DNA of 33,121 nucleotides from Paludibacteraceae bacterium (lineage in GTDB: Bacteria; Bacteroidota; Bacteroidia; Bacteroidales; Paludibacteraceae), in NCBI GenBank assembly GCA_017447875.1, contig JAFSMP010000031.1, positions 1 through 33,121 of the forward strand. The letters run 5' to 3'. Of this stretch, positions 23,655 to 31,690 are shown one piece after another; the stretch's first letter is position 1; every line of letters starts with the position of its first letter. A program made the translations under genes and the position numbers. The notes beneath the pieces are model-generated. The model worked only from the letters and a program-made list of their open reading frames with translations. It was not told the origin of the DNA and searched no databases.

Positions 23655-24102
23655 GATAGGTGCGACTTAAAAATTGTAATATAGGTGTCACCTGTTGTTG
23701 CACCGAAGCGGTCTCCGGCGTGATCTCGCGTTGCTGCAACCGCAACAGCATGATCTGGTAAAGCAGCAGCAGGCATGCCTCGATGTCCGACATCGTCGGA
23801 CGGTCGGTCTTGGCCTTCAGCAGATTCAGACTCGGCTGCAGACGGATGATCGCTGCGCGGTATAGTGCATCCTCGTTAAGAATCTCCGCATGTAAGTCCT
23901 CCAACTCTGCCAAGGCATTCTGCGCCAGTTGCAGATGACCGGACTCCACAATCCCTTCGCGATGCATCATCTCATTCAACTCATGCAACTCCGGCGTGGC
24001 GTCTGCATGTTGCGGAAACGCCCGCAAGTAGTCCTCCATCTGCCATAAGTATAGAATATATTCCGCTATGTTGTCTTTCTTGGATTTCATCATTTGCATC
24101 AT
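23632..24102 (-). CDS. DUF4924 family protein
   Basis: The 156-residue, mostly helical protein begins KSKKDNIAEYILYLWQMED, which I recognise as the DUF4924 opening, a Bacteroidetes-specific family without known function. It has no signal peptide or membrane helix. The start overlaps the S4 protein's stop by four bases (ATGA), and its end overlaps nth by 23 bases, so it is embedded in a translationally coupled chain. Confidence 0.75.
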   Translation of the reverse strand: MMQMMKSKKDNIAEYILYLWQMEDYLRAFPQHADATPELHELNEMMHREGIVESGHLQLAQNALAELEDLHAEILNEDALYRAAIIRLQPSLNLLKAKTDRPTMSDIEACLLLLYQIMLLRLQQREITPETASVQQQVTPILQFLSRTYHENQTAI

Positions 24103-24518
24103 TCAATCATTTCATCATTCCAATCGTCGCTCTCGTCTAAATAGTTGTCGGACATGAAAACTTCTATGTCTCTGCGATCCTTCTTCGTCGGTCTTCCCAT
24201 ACCTCTGTCGCGACCGCCGTTGCCTGCCATCCGTGCCAACTCGAGTATCTCCAGTTGTTGCGGCGACGTGCAGTCTTGCAGGTACTCCGGCACCAGTTTG
24301 GCGCCTAACCGGTTCTCCGTCAACTGCAGTATTTTATAGGTGTACGTGATCGGACCCTTGCGCACGTTGAACGTGTCGCCGATATGGAACGTGCGGCTGG
24401 GTTTGAGTTGCACGCCATTCATACTGATACGCCCGTTCTTGCAGGCATCGGCAGCAATAGAGCGCGTCTTATAGATACGCATGGCCCATAGAAACTTATC
24501 TACGCGAACTTCACTCAT
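24099..24518 (-). CDS. S4-domain RNA-binding protein (Hsp15 family)
   Basis: The 139-residue protein opens with an S4 domain (VRVDKFLWAMRIYKTRSIAADACKNGRISMNG). Hsp15-type proteins bind 50S subunits carrying stalled peptidyl-tRNA, which fits a transcript also encoding Pth and L25. A basic and acidic tail (GRPTKKDRRDIEVF, then DESDDWNDE) follows. It overlaps the transferase gene by eight bases and the DUF4924 gene by four. Confidence 0.88.
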   Translation of the reverse strand: MSEVRVDKFLWAMRIYKTRSIAADACKNGRISMNGVQLKPSRTFHIGDTFNVRKGPITYTYKILQLTENRLGAKLVPEYLQDCTSPQQLEILELARMAGNGGRDRGMGRPTKKDRRDIEVFMSDNYLDESDDWNDEMIE

Positions 24519-26457
24519 GGGTCAATCGGTTGTTGATCATTCGGTATATATACTGCTGAACGTACGCTTTGAGGTATTGCACCATCTCTTCCGGTGCCTG
24601 ATCTGCCGGAAGCGGTTGTTGCAGCAACGGGTCGCACCGGTAATTATACAACGCCGTCACTTGTTTTCCGTCAAACTGCATCAACAGACTGTCACTCATG
24701 ATTTGATAGACAGGGTTGTTGTAACAAACGGCATAGTTATGCGTTTTGGAGGTGGTCAGTGCATCTTCACCGAAGGCAAAATAAGGCGCTTCATAACCCA
24801 CCGCTCCCAATACGGAAGGCATAATATCCGTTTGGCTGACGATGTCATGCCGTTGTTCGGCAGGCAACAACGCCGGGCAATAGAAAACCACCGGCACGCG
24901 ATATTGTCCCAAAGCATTCGTGTAGGTAGGGGTACATAGTTGGTTGGTATGATCGGCTGTGATGACGAAGAGGGTATGGTCGAACCAAGGCTGCGTACGG
25001 GCGTAAGCGAAGAACTGCCGCATGGCATTATCGCTATAACCGATACACTGATGGAGCGGTTGCGAACCCTGCGGGAAGACGCCTTCGTATTGCTCGGGTA
25101 CACGGAAAGGATGATGACTCGACGCGGTGAAGACTGCCGTCATGAAGGGCTCTGGTATCGTGCTCATCGTGCGACCGTAGAACTGCAAGAAAGGTTCATC
25201 CCAGATAGCCCAAGTGCCGTCAAAATCCCGTTTGGCATCGGGATACTCGTCCATGCCGTAGTACTTCTGGAAACCGGCACTGCGAGCGTAGGCCTGAAAA
25301 CCCATACTGCCGTTCGGCGCACCGTGGAAGAAAGCGGTGGTATACCCCTCTCTGCGCAAACAGTCAGCGATGGACGAGACGGCATTGGTTGAGTAGGGGG
25401 TTACCACATAGGGGTTGATGAGCATCGGGATAGACGAGAGCACCGACGGCATGGCGTCAATGGACTTGCGTCCGGACGCAAAACTGTACTCCCAGGTGAC
25501 GCTTTGCGCCAAGAGGGAATCCAAGAAAGGCGTGAAACCTTTACCCTCATTGTAAAAACCGATATGCTCCGAAGCAAAAGACTCCAGGATGAACACCACT
25601 ACATTAAACCCTTCAGCTTTCACCTTTAACTCTTTCTCTCCTTCATTCTTATGCCACGGCGTCATGATCGTCTCCAACGCTTCCAACTCAAAATACTTCG
25701 GGTCGGTATAGGTACTGCCTTCCGACGAACGCATGATACTGAACGGCGTATTGAGCACCAGGATGGTCTCCTGTGGCCTGTTGGTGTATTGAAGCGCATT
25801 GCTCAGCGTGATAGGACGGGTATATTTACCGAAACCGCCCCGGATTCCGATGACAATGAAATAGACCGTCACTACAAAGAGGAGCGTCTCGAAGATATAA
25901 TATCCTACAGCGTTAGCGGTCTTACAGTGAAACGGTTTTACAGTGTCAACGGTTTTATAGCGAAGCGGTCTATATAGCCACACAAAAGCCGTCATAAGCG
26001 CCAAAGCGAAGAACGTGACGTACCAGTATTGGACGACGCCTTGCATAAAGATACCGAGTAAGTTACCGTCGTTCTGGAACTCGTCGAAGAAAGTGATGGT
26101 CGTACGGCGGTCGGTGAAACGTACATACACCATATCTATGCTGTTCGCCGCCAAACCGATGAGGTTCGGGATCAAAAAGAAATACTTAGCCACCGATTGA
26201 TAAACCTCATTCTGCCGCCATGACATCGGTAACGGAAGAAGCATCAACAGCAGATAAACCGAACTGAGATACAGTACAGCGGTGAGGTCAAAACGAAAAC
26301 CTCCCCATAGCATCTCCATCAGATGCGAGAACGAAACATCGGGAAAGAGGTCCGGACTCACCCAATAGAAGAATAAACGCGACAGCGTGTAGGCTGCCAA
26401 AATCAACAGGATATTATATGCCGCACACACCCATGGGTGATTCCAAAAACGCTTCAT
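24511..26457 (-). CDS. Sulfatase-fold membrane transferase (LTA synthase-like)
   Basis: The 648-residue protein has about five N-terminal transmembrane helices and a large extracytoplasmic sulfatase/alkaline-phosphatase-fold domain from about residue 275. Metal-site and nucleophile regions are VVVFILESFASEHIGF, SGRKSIDAMPSVLSS and ITADHTN. The family transfers phosphoglycerol, phosphoethanolamine or related groups to surface glycans; in a Gram-negative Bacteroidales the target may be LPS, capsule or membrane glycans. Residues about 163-184 (LRYKTVDTVKPFHCKTANAV) are encoded by a GACC-hairpin array and lie in the loop between two membrane helices, a place that tolerates insertions. It starts one base after the pth stop. 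Confidence 0.88.
   Translation of the reverse strand: MKRFWNHPWVCAAYNILLILAAYTLSRLFFYWVSPDLFPDVSFSHLMEMLWGGFRFDLTAVLYLSSVYLLLMLLPLPMSWRQNEVYQSVAKYFFLIPNLIGLAANSIDMVYVRFTDRRTTITFFDEFQNDGNLLGIFMQGVVQYWYVTFFALALMTAFVWLYRPLRYKTVDTVKPFHCKTANAVGYYIFETLLFVVTVYFIVIGIRGGFGKYTRPITLSNALQYTNRPQETILVLNTPFSIMRSSEGSTYTDPKYFELEALETIMTPWHKNEGEKELKVKAEGFNVVVFILESFASEHIGFYNEGKGFTPFLDSLLAQSVTWEYSFASGRKSIDAMPSVLSSIPMLINPYVVTPYSTNAVSSIADCLRREGYTTAFFHGAPNGSMGFQAYARSAGFQKYYGMDEYPDAKRDFDGTWAIWDEPFLQFYGRTMSTIPEPFMTAVFTASSHHPFRVPEQYEGVFPQGSQPLHQCIGYSDNAMRQFFAYARTQPWFDHTLFVITADHTNQLCTPTYTNALGQYRVPVVFYCPALLPAEQRHDIVSQTDIMPSVLGAVGYEAPYFAFGEDALTTSKTHNYAVCYNNPVYQIMSDSLLMQFDGKQVTALYNYRCDPLLQQPLPADQAPEEMVQYLKAYVQQYIYRMINNRLTHE
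25905..25970. repeat. GACC-hairpin array 4 (four units), inside the transferase gene
   Basis: Read on the gene strand the units begin GACCGCTTCGC, AACCGTTGACAC, AACCGTTTCAC and GACCGCTAACGC, each ending TRTAA or TGTAG; lengths are 16-17 bp. Hairpin arms are GC/GC, GT/AC, GT/AC and GC/GC. Two units have AACC in place of GACC. Confidence 0.8.
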
Positions 26458-26458
26458 G

Positions 26459-27022
26459 TCATTTATTGCTAAACTGGTTCATAGTTCGGTCGATACCTTG
26501 CAGACAGAAACTCGGAATGATCTCTGTCGTCACCTTCAACCGCTCTTCAATCTGTTTCTTCTCCTCATCGGTCCACTCGCCCAGCACGAAGTTGATCTGC
26601 GTCCCGCGCGTGTACTCGTTCCCTATGCCAAAGCGCACCCGCGCGTACGCGTCCGTGCCTAACACCGATTGGATGTTACCCAGACCGTTGTGCCCGCCGT
26701 TGGAGCCTTGCTTGCGGATACGTATTGTTCCGAAAGGCAAGTTTAGGTCATCGACAAGTACCAACATGTTCTCCACCGGGATCTTCTCTTCCTTCAACCA
26801 GTACCGAACAGCGTTACCGCTCAGGTTCATGTAGGTCGAAGGTTTGAGCAACACCAACTCAGCGTTCTTCACCCGGCAGCGACCGATGAACCCGTACCGC
26901 TTGTCTTCCCACTTCACCTCCTTCGATGCCGCAAAAGCATCAATCATCATAAAACCGATGTTATGCCGCGTACCTGCGTACTCGTCACCGATATTGCCTA
27001 AACCGACTATTAGATATTTCAT
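26459..27022 (-). CDS. pth: Peptidyl-tRNA hydrolase
   Basis: The 187-residue enzyme recycles peptidyl-tRNA dropped from ribosomes. [11 protein letters not shown] and [10 protein letters not shown] carry the catalytic His20; the [12 protein letters not shown] segment and [12 protein letters not shown] are family signatures. The ATG at 27020-27022 is chosen: an upstream ATG at 27055 would add 11 residues encoded partly by a GACC unit. It lies 130 bases after rplY, a classic neighbour. Confidence 0.97.
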   Translation of the reverse strand: MKYLIVGLGNIGDEYAGTRHNIGFMMIDAFAASKEVKWEDKRYGFIGRCRVKNAELVLLKPSTYMNLSGNAVRYWLKEEKIPVENMLVLVDDLNLPFGTIRIRKQGSNGGHNGLGNIQSVLGTDAYARVRFGIGNEYTRGTQINFVLGEWTDEEKKQIEERLKVTTEIIPSFCLQGIDRTMNQFSNK

Positions 27023-27034
27023 ACTTGGAATAAA

Positions 27035-27149
27035 GACCGTTTCACTAAAAGACAAAAGACAATGGACTGATTTACTATCGGTCGGGGCATTTCTGTCCTT
27101 AATCCTTTAGCGCAGCGGTCCATCGTCTTTCAGCGGCTATGCCGCGGTC
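27035..27149. repeat. GACC-hairpin units in both orientations between rplY and pth
   Basis: One forward unit GACCGTTTCACTAAAA (27035-27050). Two reversed units: 27105-27120 (hairpin GC-TGC-GC) and 27127-27149 (hairpin GCGGC-ATA-GCCGC on the reverse strand, a 5-bp stem in a 23-bp unit). The middle part is degenerate. This interval holds no gene. Confidence 0.7.
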
Positions 27150-27152
27150 TGA

Positions 27153-27710
27153 TTAAGCTTGTTTGCTCTGGCGTGTTGCCTTAACCTCAGCGACGCAAGC
27201 GTCAGCGGGGTTCACGAAGCACAGACCCTCTACCTTCACGTCAGCAACAGCGATCTTCTTACCCAGACCGAGCTCGGTAACATCGATATTGATGCGATCG
27301 GGGAATGCGGTGTAGATACCACAAGCTTTCAGTTTGCGCATGTTCTGAACCAGTTTACCACCGGCTTTAACACCTTCAGCAAGACCGTTCAGTTGGATAG
27401 GAATCTCTACTACAACCGGCTTCTTCTCATCTACTGCGAGGAAGTCAATGTGCAGCGTCTTACCATCGATCGGATGGAACTGCAACTCTTTAACGATAGC
27501 TTTGGTCTTGGTGTCACCAACCGTCAGGTCAACGATCTGGGTGTCCGGGCTGTAGATCAGCTTACGAACGTCAGCTGCTGCTACCGTGAAGGTCAGGTTC
27601 AAACCACAACCGTAAATGTTGCAAGGAATCAATTCCTCTGCGCGAAGAGCCTTTGCGGCCTTCTTTCCGTACTCGCTACGCGGAGTACCTACTAATGCGA
27701 ATTCTTTCAT
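27153..27710 (-). CDS. rplY: 50S ribosomal protein L25 (Ctc type)
   Basis: The 185-residue protein is the long (Ctc) form of L25, which binds 5S rRNA. The L25 beta-barrel (FALVGTPRSEYGKKAAKALRAEELIPCNIYG, pattern typical) covers about residues 1-90. The C-terminal TL5 domain (VVVEIPIQLNGLAEGVKAGGKL) follows. It precedes pth as in many bacteria. A small hairpin GTGTAT-TCC-ATACAC (27742-27756) lies in its leader. I found no separate promoter, so it may be read through from the tRNA-Gln promoter. Confidence 0.96.
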   Translation of the reverse strand: MKEFALVGTPRSEYGKKAAKALRAEELIPCNIYGCGLNLTFTVAAADVRKLIYSPDTQIVDLTVGDTKTKAIVKELQFHPIDGKTLHIDFLAVDEKKPVVVEIPIQLNGLAEGVKAGGKLVQNMRKLKACGIYTAFPDRINIDVTELGLGKKIAVADVKVEGLCFVNPADACVAEVKATRQSKQA

Positions 27711-27761
27711 TGTTTAAATGTTGTTTGTGTTACTTAATACCGTGTATTCCATACACATAAT

Positions 27762-27847
27762 AGTTTGATGTTGTTTGATGCTTAGCGTTTGATGTTGTTT
27801 GATATTGTTAACCTTCAAACTATCTCAAACCCTCAAACTTTCAAACT
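27762..27847. repeat. TTTGATG repeats facing TCAAAC repeats
   Basis: GTTTGATGTT-type units (27763-27810, about 10-bp period, four copies) are followed by CTCAAAC or TTCAAAC units (27814-27847, about 8-bp period, four copies). The GTTTGA and TCAAAC cores are complementary, so the whole stretch can fold in several registers. It lies in the rplY leader. Confidence 0.6.
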
Positions 27848-27869
27848 AAAGGCTGCCAACGCAGCCTTT
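27848..27869 (-). terminator. Hairpin after tRNA-Gln
   Basis: AAAGGCTGC, loop CAAC, GCAGCCTTT: perfect 9-bp stem three bases beyond the tRNA 3' end in the direction of transcription. The T-run is short, so read-through into rplY is possible. Confidence 0.7.
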
Positions 27870-27871
27870 TG

Positions 27872-27942
27872 TTGTCCACCGAGGAGTCGAACCTCGCTTC
27901 TCGGAACCAAAATCCGGTGTAATACCGATATACGAGTGGACA
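27872..27942 (-). tRNA. tRNA-Gln (anticodon UUG)
   Basis: On the minus strand the acceptor arms TGTCCAC / GTGGACA close a full cloverleaf. The D-arm is GTAT...TTAC with GG in the loop; the anticodon stem CGGA / TCCG has a 7-base loop TTTTGGT giving UUG; the T-arm CGAGG TTCGACT CCTCG is perfect. A U1-A72 end pair is characteristic of glutamine tRNA. CCA is not encoded. It is preceded by a strong promoter and followed by a hairpin. Confidence 0.92.
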
Positions 27943-27962
27943 GCACTTTTCAAAAAAGCGTG

Positions 27963-27994
27963 CAAAATTACTGCTTTTTTTTGACATACGCAAA
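27963..27994 (-). promoter_or_regulatory. Promoter of tRNA-Gln (and perhaps rplY)
   Basis: On the minus strand TTTG (27991-27994), 20 bp, TAATTTTG (27963-27970), 20 bases before the tRNA. Confidence 0.8.
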
Positions 27995-28022
27995 TATTTT
28001 TGCACTTTTTTTCGAAAAATCG

Positions 28023-29321
28023 TTATTTTGCTATCACAAGATAGTAATTCTTCTTCCCTTTTTGGAATAAAAGGTACTTTCCGTTCAGCAAATTAGCGTC
28101 CGTCAACGGAGTAGCCGGGTCTGTCAACTTCTCTTTGTTGAGACTGAAACCGTTCGCCTGAATCATCTTACGTGCCTCGCCTTTGCTCGGGAAGATATTC
28201 GTCTTCTCGGCTAGCAGATCCAACGGACCGATACCGGCTTTCAGATCCGCCATCGGGATCTCATATTGCTCCACACCGCTGAATACATCCAGGAAGGTGG
28301 CTTCGTCTAACGCGCGTAATGCGTCCGCAGTCGCGTTTCCGAATAATATATTACTTGCCTCTACCGCTGCATTATAGTCCGCTTCGCTATGTACCATACA
28401 GGTCACCTCTTTCGCCAAACGTTTCTGCAGCACGCGCAAGTGCGGAGCCTCTTCGTGTTCCTTAATCAGCGCCTCGATCTCTTCGCGGCTGAGGCTCGTG
28501 AAGATCTTGATATAGCGTTTGGCATCATCGTCGCTCACGTTCATCCAGAACTGGAAGAACTTATACGGACTCGTATATTTGCGGCTCAACCATACATTGC
28601 CGCTCTCGGTCTTACCGAACTTACCGCCGTCGGCCTTCGTGATCAGCGGACAAGTCAACGCGTACGCCTCGTTGCCGGTGATCTTCTTGATGAGCTCCGT
28701 ACCGGTGGTGATATTACCCCATTGGTCTGAACCTCCCATCTGCAACTTGCAGTTCTTATGCTCGTTCAGATATACGAAGTCATATCCCTGAAGCAACTGG
28801 TACGTGAACTCCGTGAACGACATGCCCTGACTAAACTCTCCGTTGAAGCGTTTCTTCACGCTGTCTTTCGCCATCATATAGTTCACCGTAATCAGCTTAC
28901 CGATGTTACGTGCGAAATCTAAGAAGGTATAGTCCTTCATCCAGTCGTAGTTGTTTACCAACTCAGCCGCATTCGGCTCGTTACTGTTGAAATCCAGGAA
29001 ATGCTCCAACTGCTCACGGATACATTGTACATTATGACGGAGAGTCTCTTCGGTCAGCAGGTTTCGCTCTGCGCTCTTGCCGGAAGGGTCACCGATCATA
29101 CCCGTCGCACCGCCTAACAGCGCAATCGGCTTATGGCCGCAAGCCTGCAGGTGACGCAACATCATGATACCGCACAAGTGACCGATATGCAGACTGTCCG
29201 CCGTCGGGTCAATACCCACATACGCGGTCGTCACCTCTTTCATCAATTGCTCTTCCGTACCCGGCATGATGTCCTGCAACATGCCTCTCCATTTCAGTTC
29301 TTCTACAAAATTTTTTGTCAT
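28023..29321 (-). CDS. tyrS: Tyrosyl-tRNA synthetase
   Basis: The 432-residue class I synthetase charges tRNA-Tyr. The HIGH motif is HIGH itself (45-48) in [13 protein letters not shown]. The KMSKS-equivalent is KFGKT in [13 protein letters not shown], the bacterial TyrRS form. The [11 protein letters not shown] segment binds tyrosine. A C-terminal S4 domain (from about residue 365, [24 protein letters not shown]) recognises the long variable arm. It has its own promoter and a 135-base leader with clear secondary structure. Confidence 0.98.
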   Translation of the reverse strand: MTKNFVEELKWRGMLQDIMPGTEEQLMKEVTTAYVGIDPTADSLHIGHLCGIMMLRHLQACGHKPIALLGGATGMIGDPSGKSAERNLLTEETLRHNVQCIREQLEHFLDFNSNEPNAAELVNNYDWMKDYTFLDFARNIGKLITVNYMMAKDSVKKRFNGEFSQGMSFTEFTYQLLQGYDFVYLNEHKNCKLQMGGSDQWGNITTGTELIKKITGNEAYALTCPLITKADGGKFGKTESGNVWLSRKYTSPYKFFQFWMNVSDDDAKRYIKIFTSLSREEIEALIKEHEEAPHLRVLQKRLAKEVTCMVHSEADYNAAVEASNILFGNATADALRALDEATFLDVFSGVEQYEIPMADLKAGIGPLDLLAEKTNIFPSKGEARKMIQANGFSLNKEKLTDPATPLTDANLLNGKYLLFQKGKKNYYLVIAK

Positions 29322-29457
29322 ATATGTGTTTTTTTATATCTTTTCAGGGTCCCCAATGTAAACCAAGCCGTAGGCTGTTTGCGGTGGGGAGAGCGTAGCG
29401 TAATACGTAGCACTATACGAGGGCTGTGCCAGAAGTCGTGCGAGTATTAACGTAAGC
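29322..29457 (-). promoter_or_regulatory. Structured 5' leader of tyrS
   Basis: Two domains can be drawn. Upstream domain: 29444-29452 pairs with 29399-29406 (one bulge), enclosing GCAC/GTGC (29410-29413 with 29438-29441) and GGC-ACA-GCC (29422-29430). Downstream domain: GGGGA/TCCCC (29386-29390 with 29350-29354) encloses AGCC-TAC-GGCT (29366-29376). An aminoacyl-tRNA synthetase leader of this kind suggests regulation, but it has no T-box features that I can see. Confidence 0.45.
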
Positions 29458-29462
29458 GGGTG

Positions 29463-29494
29463 CAAAGGTACTGCTTTTTTGCGACATATGCAAG
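29463..29494 (-). promoter_or_regulatory. Promoter of tyrS
   Basis: On the minus strand CTTG (29491-29494), 20 bp, TACCTTTG (29463-29470). Confidence 0.8.
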
Positions 29495-29605
29495 AAAATT
29501 GTGATTTTGAGTGAAAAAAAATGAAATATGCAAGTTTATGCGCAATTTATACAAATATCCGCCAAGCGATAGTAACTTGGCGGATAAATAATGAAAAAGA
29601 ATGCC

Positions 29606-30124
29606 TTATTTGTTTGTAACTAACAAACTTATTGCAAATTCATCCAATTGCGAACTGGATATGCCGATGCGCATAGCCATCAGTTGTCTGCGACGATAGA
29701 GGGTACGTCTCTCCATGCGGAGCAAAGTGCATATTTCCAGATTGTCCATACCTATGCCGAGGAGGCAGAACACGAGCAGATCTAATTCCGTGAGTTGCGG
29801 GAACTGCTCTTTGATGGACGCTATTTGTGCAGAAAAAATGCCAAACAATTCTTCCCCCATCCGTTTAATATCTTCTTGCTGGTAGATAAATCGTGATACA
29901 ATATCTTCTCCGCTTTTGATACGCATTTCCGACTCTTCGGTCAAGACAATTTTTTCTTTTACCTTGTCCAGGAGTTTTTCTCTCCAGTCATTGAGCTCCC
30001 GTTCGGAGGAATTGTTTTTGCATTGAAGCCCTTTAACCTTTTGCGACAAAAACGCGATATAAAGAACTAACAATCCGATGGTTACTAATTCCAAGCCACA
30101 TGCTATTTCCAATATTTTCATCAT
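29606..30124 (-). CDS. Membrane-anchored helix-turn-helix protein
   Basis: The 172-residue protein starts with one transmembrane helix (about 8-27, ACGLELVTIGLLVLYIAFL). A charged, probably coiled-coil stretch (about 38-100) follows, then a C-terminal HTH (about 111-155: LTELDLLVFCLLGIGMDNLEICTLLRMERRTLYRRR). The HTH resembles the LuxR-like module at the end of Bacteroidetes TPR-membrane regulators, but the usual periplasmic TPRs are missing. It would place a DNA-binding domain at the inner face of the membrane. Its ATG overlaps the preceding gene's stop by four bases, so it is the third gene of a coupled operon. The gene is AT-richer than tyrS next to it. The specific function is unknown. 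Confidence 0.65.
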   Translation of the reverse strand: MMKILEIACGLELVTIGLLVLYIAFLSQKVKGLQCKNNSSERELNDWREKLLDKVKEKIVLTEESEMRIKSGEDIVSRFIYQQEDIKRMGEELFGIFSAQIASIKEQFPQLTELDLLVFCLLGIGMDNLEICTLLRMERRTLYRRRQLMAMRIGISSSQLDEFAISLLVTNK

Positions 30125-30612
30125 GATTTTTTCTGTTTGTAAAAATTGATTTTTGAAGATGTTTCCAGTCTGTTCATTCTGCTGACTAGTTCTTTGTACA
30201 ATTCATCACGGTATGTGCTGCATGACAAATTGTATGCGGCATCTGCCGCTCGCAACTGTATGTGCTTTCTCGGGAGATTGAAGGAACGTGTTATTTTTAT
30301 TTCGTCTATAGTGTCTATAGGAATAGACATTTCCATGAAGGTAAAAAACAGCAATTTCTCTTGTACATATAATCTATCCCCGATAATACGGTATTTGCAA
30401 CAGCTTACACTATATAAAACGATAGTAGCAGCAATGACTACAATCAGCCCTAATTCTATCTGCATTTCCCAATTTATTTCATAGGGGACCTTGAAACAAT
30501 AAACGTCAAGCAAATACTTTATAAGTTCAAATTCTACCCCTATCATAAAGAGGGACAAAAAGAGCAGAAAGGCTTCTTTTATAGAAAACTTATTGTCATA
30601 ATTTTTTATCAT
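30121..30612 (-). CDS. Two-helix membrane protein with PH-like domain
   Basis: The 163-residue protein has two hydrophobic helices (about 14-34 and 50-70), then a soluble part of about 90 residues with the bacterial PH (bPH) pattern: YRIIGDRLYVQ, MSIPIDTIDEIKIT, then a strand (HIQLRAAD) and a final helix (YRDELYKELVSRMNRL). bPH domains often sit on small membrane proteins of unknown role. It lies 12 bases after the lipoprotein gene and overlaps the HTH gene by four bases. The call is by motif shape and moderately sure. Confidence 0.6.
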   Translation of the reverse strand: MIKNYDNKFSIKEAFLLFLSLFMIGVEFELIKYLLDVYCFKVPYEINWEMQIELGLIVVIAATIVLYSVSCCKYRIIGDRLYVQEKLLFFTFMEMSIPIDTIDEIKITRSFNLPRKHIQLRAADAAYNLSCSTYRDELYKELVSRMNRLETSSKINFYKQKKS

Positions 30613-30624
30613 TGTATAAAGATT

Positions 30625-31557
30625 TTAATCCCATCTAAGAGCGACAAACCCAGAACAAATAGCAGCTCCCGCAATAGCGCCATGTACAGCTCCTACACCT
30701 GCAAATATAGCTCCAATTTTTCCGCCCCATTTAGCCCCTTTACAATCGGCTATCGCGAATGCAAGCACTTTTTCCCAGGAAGATAACGTATATGTTTCGT
30801 GGAAATTCTCAAATTCTGTTTCGTCCATATTATTTAAGTTCAAATAATGGCAATTTGCATTCCATGCTAATTCTCCCCATGCTTCCATATTTTCAGATTG
30901 TGACCAATAGTTAAATGAACCAGTCAGCACACTAAGCATAACTTCTAATCCTTCTCGCTCTTCTTCCGAGAGGCACAGAGGTTCGCATGTCACATAAATA
31001 TTTTCTACATAATCTTCAATATATGTACACAACTCCAACCAATTTGGATTATCAGTAAAATCAATATTATTAGAAAGTGTACTTGCATAATACTCAAAAA
31101 GGTTTTCTACGCTATGAAATGCTGAATCCATACCTGGACATTCATGTTCCTCTATATTTAATTGATTCTGTAAAGTTGTATACTCCAAAGGTGAAGATAT
31201 GCTTGTGTTGCCAAAAACATTAAAATCTACCCCATATACTGTACATGTAACATCATGGGTGGTTTGCAAAATTACATCCGAATAAGCAGCATATAAACTA
31301 TAAAAATTTTCATCGTCAATAGTTTCTACCACATAATCTAATGGATCAATTTCTTCGCATAATGCCAAACATTCATCAAGTAGATTATTATGCATTTCAC
31401 CATAATCCAAACTTACCTGCGGGAGTCTTCTCTGGGGCATTGTCGCATTGTCCACATCTTGTTTGACTAGTTCATTTGAACACGAAGTAAGCACACTAAC
31501 ATACATGACTGTACACAACAAAAAATGTACCATTTTGTTTTTAATTTTCTTTTTCAT
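30625..31557 (-). CDS. Lipoprotein with C-terminal glycine zipper, unknown function
   Basis: The 310-residue protein has a lipoprotein signal (VMYVSVLTSC, Cys26). The middle (about 50-265) is acidic, helical and unusually rich in cysteine, asparagine and aromatic residues; I do not recognise it. The last 40 residues switch to a small-residue segment with repeated G-x3-G spacing (GAKWGGKIGAIFAGVGAVHG, then AIAGAA). Such glycine zippers occur in membrane-inserting peptides, bacteriocins and some oligomeric outer-membrane proteins. First gene of a three-gene operon with a promoter at 31659-31690 and a 95-base leader. Low GC and odd composition suggest horizontal acquisition. A toxin-like or membrane-stress role is only a guess. 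Confidence 0.6.
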   Translation of the reverse strand: MKKKIKNKMVHFLLCTVMYVSVLTSCSNELVKQDVDNATMPQRRLPQVSLDYGEMHNNLLDECLALCEEIDPLDYVVETIDDENFYSLYAAYSDVILQTTHDVTCTVYGVDFNVFGNTSISSPLEYTTLQNQLNIEEHECPGMDSAFHSVENLFEYYASTLSNNIDFTDNPNWLELCTYIEDYVENIYVTCEPLCLSEEEREGLEVMLSVLTGSFNYWSQSENMEAWGELAWNANCHYLNLNNMDETEFENFHETYTLSSWEKVLAFAIADCKGAKWGGKIGAIFAGVGAVHGAIAGAAICSGFVALRWD

Positions 31558-31658
31558 AAAGATTTTTTTTGTAATTTTAATAATTGTTTAATTTTAACAT
31601 AGTTTAGCTAATGATTCTGACAAAAAATCAGGCCTGAGTTACTTGTCGAAATCCGATG

Positions 31659-31690
31659 CAAAATTACAATAAAAAAACGGAACCTGCAAA
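31659..31690 (-). promoter_or_regulatory. Promoter of the lipoprotein/PH/HTH operon
   Basis: On the minus strand TTTG (31687-31690), 20 bp, TAATTTTG (31659-31666). A perfect palindrome TCAGGCCTGA lies in the leader at 31628-31637 and could be an operator. Confidence 0.75.

Noticed and set aside
27023-27055. 11-residue N-terminal extension of peptidyl-tRNA hydrolase
   Set aside because: It is coded partly by a GACC unit, and the family starts with [10 protein letters not shown].
29322-29457. T-box riboswitch in the tyrS leader
   Set aside because: No T-box consensus, no specifier-loop or antiterminator arrangement could be found, and T-boxes are not expected in this phylum.
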